Shown in pieces: positions 61,537 through 64,000 of a DNA stretch of 64,000 nt (its first letter is position 1; each line of letters starts with the position of its first letter). The stretch is from Denticeps clupeoides (lineage: Eukaryota; Chordata; Actinopteri; Clupeiformes; Denticipitidae), in the NCBI RefSeq assembly GCF_900700375.1, contig NC_041726.1:10084373-10148372 (forward strand), given 5' to 3'. The translations under genes and the position numbers were made by a program. The notes beneath the pieces were generated by a model, which worked only from the letters and a program-made list of their open reading frames with translations, was not told where the DNA came from and made no database searches.

Positions 61537-62349
61537 ATGTAACCCTGTTGACTGTTGAAAGCAATGGTTTTGTAACTCTGTGAAAAGCCAAAGTATTGTT
61601 CTTATTTCTTTTTATTATTATAAAAAAGCACTGGTGTATGCTTACACCATGCAGCGCCAGCATGTTTTGTCCTTCATAATCTGCTCGTGCTTTACACATT
61701 GAATTAAAATACACATCGTTAAACAGGTATTCTGATTCATGCTGACCATCCGAGCTGCCCATTTCCAGATCGGTCCAGAAACGTGTGAAAATCCGCTGGA
61801 TCAAGTCTTCAATTAAATAAAAACAGCCCCTGTTGTGTGATTCAGCCCATTCATTTAACAAGGGACTGAAATGTCGACAAAACAATGGAACTCGGTGCTG
61901 ACACACGGAAACGTGGTGTGTGTGTGTGTTCATCTCACACACATGCGCACACACACACACACACACACACATTTCACACTGCTGCCATCTGGTAAACGAT
62001 ACAGACTCAAACAAGATGCTGTTCATAGCTCCTTCAGGGGATGAGCTCTGCTGTAGATTGTGACCTGACAACCAATCACTTTCATTTGCATATTACCCTG
62101 GCTACAGCATTTCATTGATTTCAGTCCATTTAGCATTTATATTGGAAAGTTAGAATTTCACTTCTGTTTACAATGCTGCACAGTATTTATGGAGTTTATG
62201 GAGCTTCATTCCATTAACGTTTATTCTTGTTATCGTTATGTAGCTTCATAAAACCACATCCACGTACACAAAGTGCTACACACCTACTGAAGCCTTCAGT
62301 GTGATACTGTGAATATCCGCAGATGTTCAATAACTTTAACAAAAAAAAA

Positions 62350-62585
62350 AGTGAAGTGATTGTCACATGTGATACACAGCAGCACAGCACACGGTGCACA
62401 CAGTGAAATTTGTCCTCTGCATTTAACCCATCACCCTGAGTGAGCAGTGGGAAGCGATTAATGGCACCTGGGGAGCAGTGTGTGGGGACGGTGCTTTGCT
62501 CAGTTGCACCTCAGTGGCACCTTGGCAAACCGGCAACCTTCTGATTACGGGGCCGCTTCCTTAACCGCTATGCCACCAATGCACC
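62350..62585 (-). mobile_element. SINE family A copy
   Basis: The minus strand shows head, body and tail, with a short loss at the B box and a change in the 'cagccatgacagg' block. Confidence 0.82.
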
Positions 62586-63289
62586 CTTGGGGGATTCTGA
62601 GGGATTCTGGGGGATTCTGACCAATCACCTGTGGTGTCTTGTCTCCAAGATCCAGCATCCTAGCAGAAGTTATAGATTATCCACTTCCATTAACACACAA
62701 TAGTCTTTCAACTAAGCTGTGAACTTTGTTCATAGAACAACACGTGACAAAACGAATCATTGGAACACCCCATGGAGTTTTCATTCTTACTCGTATTAAT
62801 GCATTTGTCTGTGAACTGATTTAGGTTTTTCATAAAACTAGGTTAAAACTGGCCACGCCCATTACCATAGTTGACGTTGCCATGATAGCGTAATATGCAA
62901 AATTTTCAATCTGTTTGAAACGGCACCAAATTGTGACACTTTGTCAAATTTTTGACATTAGCATTAATGTGATAACATGCTCCTTTTTTTCTGACATGTC
63001 CCAAACATCACCAAATTTATCTTGACGCACGGGGCCCCGCCCCGTTAGTTAACTTTAGTGTGCTAACATGAAAATGTTTCAGTATATCCCAAATGTTACC
63101 ATATTTGACTGTTAGCACCGTTAGCATTTTTTTTAACACGTCCCAAATGTCACCAAGTTTAATGTGACACATCGAGGCCCCACCCCTGTACCAATGTTGA
63201 TGTAAGCATTTGCATTCAACCTTTTTCCTCAGCTTTTCCAGCCAAAGTGTACTTCGTTCACAAACTACCCTTTTCTAGTTGTATATTGT

Positions 63290-63507
63290 GAAAGTGAAGT
63301 GATTGTCATTGTGAAATGCAGCTCAGCACACGGTGACACAAATGTGTCCTCTGCTTTTAACCATCACACTTGGTGAGCAGTGGGCATCCATGACAGGCGC
63401 CCGGGGAGCAGTGTGTGGGGACGGTACTTTGCTCAGCGGCACCTCGGAGGACCGGGATTCGAACCGGCAACCTTCTGATTACGGGCCGCTAGGGCACCAC
63501 TGCCCCA
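63290..63507 (-). mobile_element. SINE family A copy
   Basis: The minus strand has a clear B box (ggttcgaatcc), body and tail. The head between the A and B boxes is shortened. Confidence 0.82.
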
Positions 63508-63639
63508 AAACACAAAATATTCCAAACAGACAGGTAACGCAAATCTTGTAAAAGACCAGAAAAGTGTAAACTACAACGTGTCGGTCTTATATTCATGTAT
63601 AAATCCTGCAGGTTAACGTTGTATAAGAAAATGTGCAAG

Positions 63640-64000
63640 AAAAGAACGCGGTAGTCTGAATTGATGCCTGCCCCTTTAAAGGAGTGTACCACCGTGTGCA
63701 ACCATGGGGGTACTTGTTTAACCTGGTTGGATCAGTGCTGCAAAGGCACAACTCAGACGTGCAAACTTATAACCGCCTTCAAACACTGCGTGACGGTGTG
63801 TTAATGTACAACGAGCAAACAGTCCTTGCTTTTTCAGGCGATAAAACCCGCTCAGGGCGTGATCTCCGAACGCCCCTCCATCCAGGCCGGCGGTGGGCGT
63901 TGCCCGGCGCGTGCGCCGAATTTGAAACGGAGCCTTCGGTTTGCAGACAGACGCTGGTGTCACGGCGGAACCGGGCCCGGCGTGGCGCCGGTTCTTCGCT
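63640..64000. other. CpG-rich right edge, unassigned
   Basis: GC and CpG content rise sharply from about 63830 to the end. An open minus frame of 81 codons covers part of it, but no family is recognised. A promoter of the next gene or an unknown GC-rich repeat would both fit. Confidence 0.35.

Larger units (their letters stand above)
58957..61625 (+). other. lin28a: lin28a 3' UTR, long and internally duplicated
   Basis: No further gene is seen for 2.7 kb after the stop. AATAAA at 60883-60888 is a likely end. Segments at 59637-59935 and 60560-60990 recur, condensed, at 60994-61340 and 61345-61625. It is rich in miRNA seed matches (listed separately). If the AATAAA at 60883 is always used, the second copy lies outside the mRNA. 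Confidence 0.6.
61626..63640. other. Intergenic, repeats only
   Basis: Contains GT/CA runs (61917-61970), two SINE A copies, and at 62850-63190 a worn repeat with recurring 'tgtcccaaa.(a)tcacca' and 'aggccccaccc' phrases about 110-120 bases apart. No gene is recognised. Confidence 0.45.

Noticed and set aside
63718-63963. 81-codon minus frame at the CpG-rich right edge
   Set aside because: No recognisable family, no splice or poly(A) context, and composition alone explains the open frame.

Overview
The window is nuclear DNA of a teleost fish. Genes have spliced vertebrate exons with GT/AG borders and short introns, every protein recognised is a vertebrate one, and the spaces between are full of fish repeats: two abundant tRNA-derived SINE families (called A and B here), L2-type LINE pieces, Tc1-like elements and long CA/GT microsatellites. 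The SINE set hints at an otocephalan (herring/milkfish/catfish side) fish, but that is only an inference.

Layout, left to right: first coding exon and CpG promoter of prrc2a (minus, about 0.5-2.9 kb); a 3.6-kb element with terminal inverted repeats and TA target duplication that carries a spliced gene of the fish 'SAM domain-containing protein 3-like' type (4.37-7.96 kb); a secreted three-domain C-type lectin (9.65-11.68 kb, plus); alpha-L-fucosidase fuca1 (12.42-14.89 kb, plus); the REV-ERB nuclear receptor nr1d2 (16.31-20.86 kb, minus); rpl15 (24.36-26.5 kb, minus) head to head with nkiras1 (27.38-28.70 kb, plus); ube2e2 (31.49-42.13 kb, minus, with a repeat-filled 6.6-kb intron); sf3a3 (44.48-48.80 kb, plus); a tandemly duplicated minisatellite block (51.8-53.3 kb); and lin28a (54.29-58.96 kb, plus) with a long, internally duplicated 3' UTR. 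Exons of nine genes could be joined in frame, and several give exactly the length of the human protein (rpl15 204 aa, nkiras1 192 aa, sf3a3 501 aa).

The genes do not form one pathway. nr1d2-rpl15-nkiras1-ube2e keeps the order and relative orientation of human 3p24, whereas fuca1, sf3a3 and lin28a have human counterparts on 1p. The most interesting signals are the element carrying a host-like spliced gene, the miRNA-site-rich duplicated 3' UTR of lin28a (let-7, miR-125, miR-9 and miR-30 seed matches), a CLEAR-like (TFEB) pair in the fuca1 promoter, a LINE/SINE shared 3' tail, paired RFX palindromes in prrc2a intron 1, and an apparently perfect 774-bp tandem duplication.
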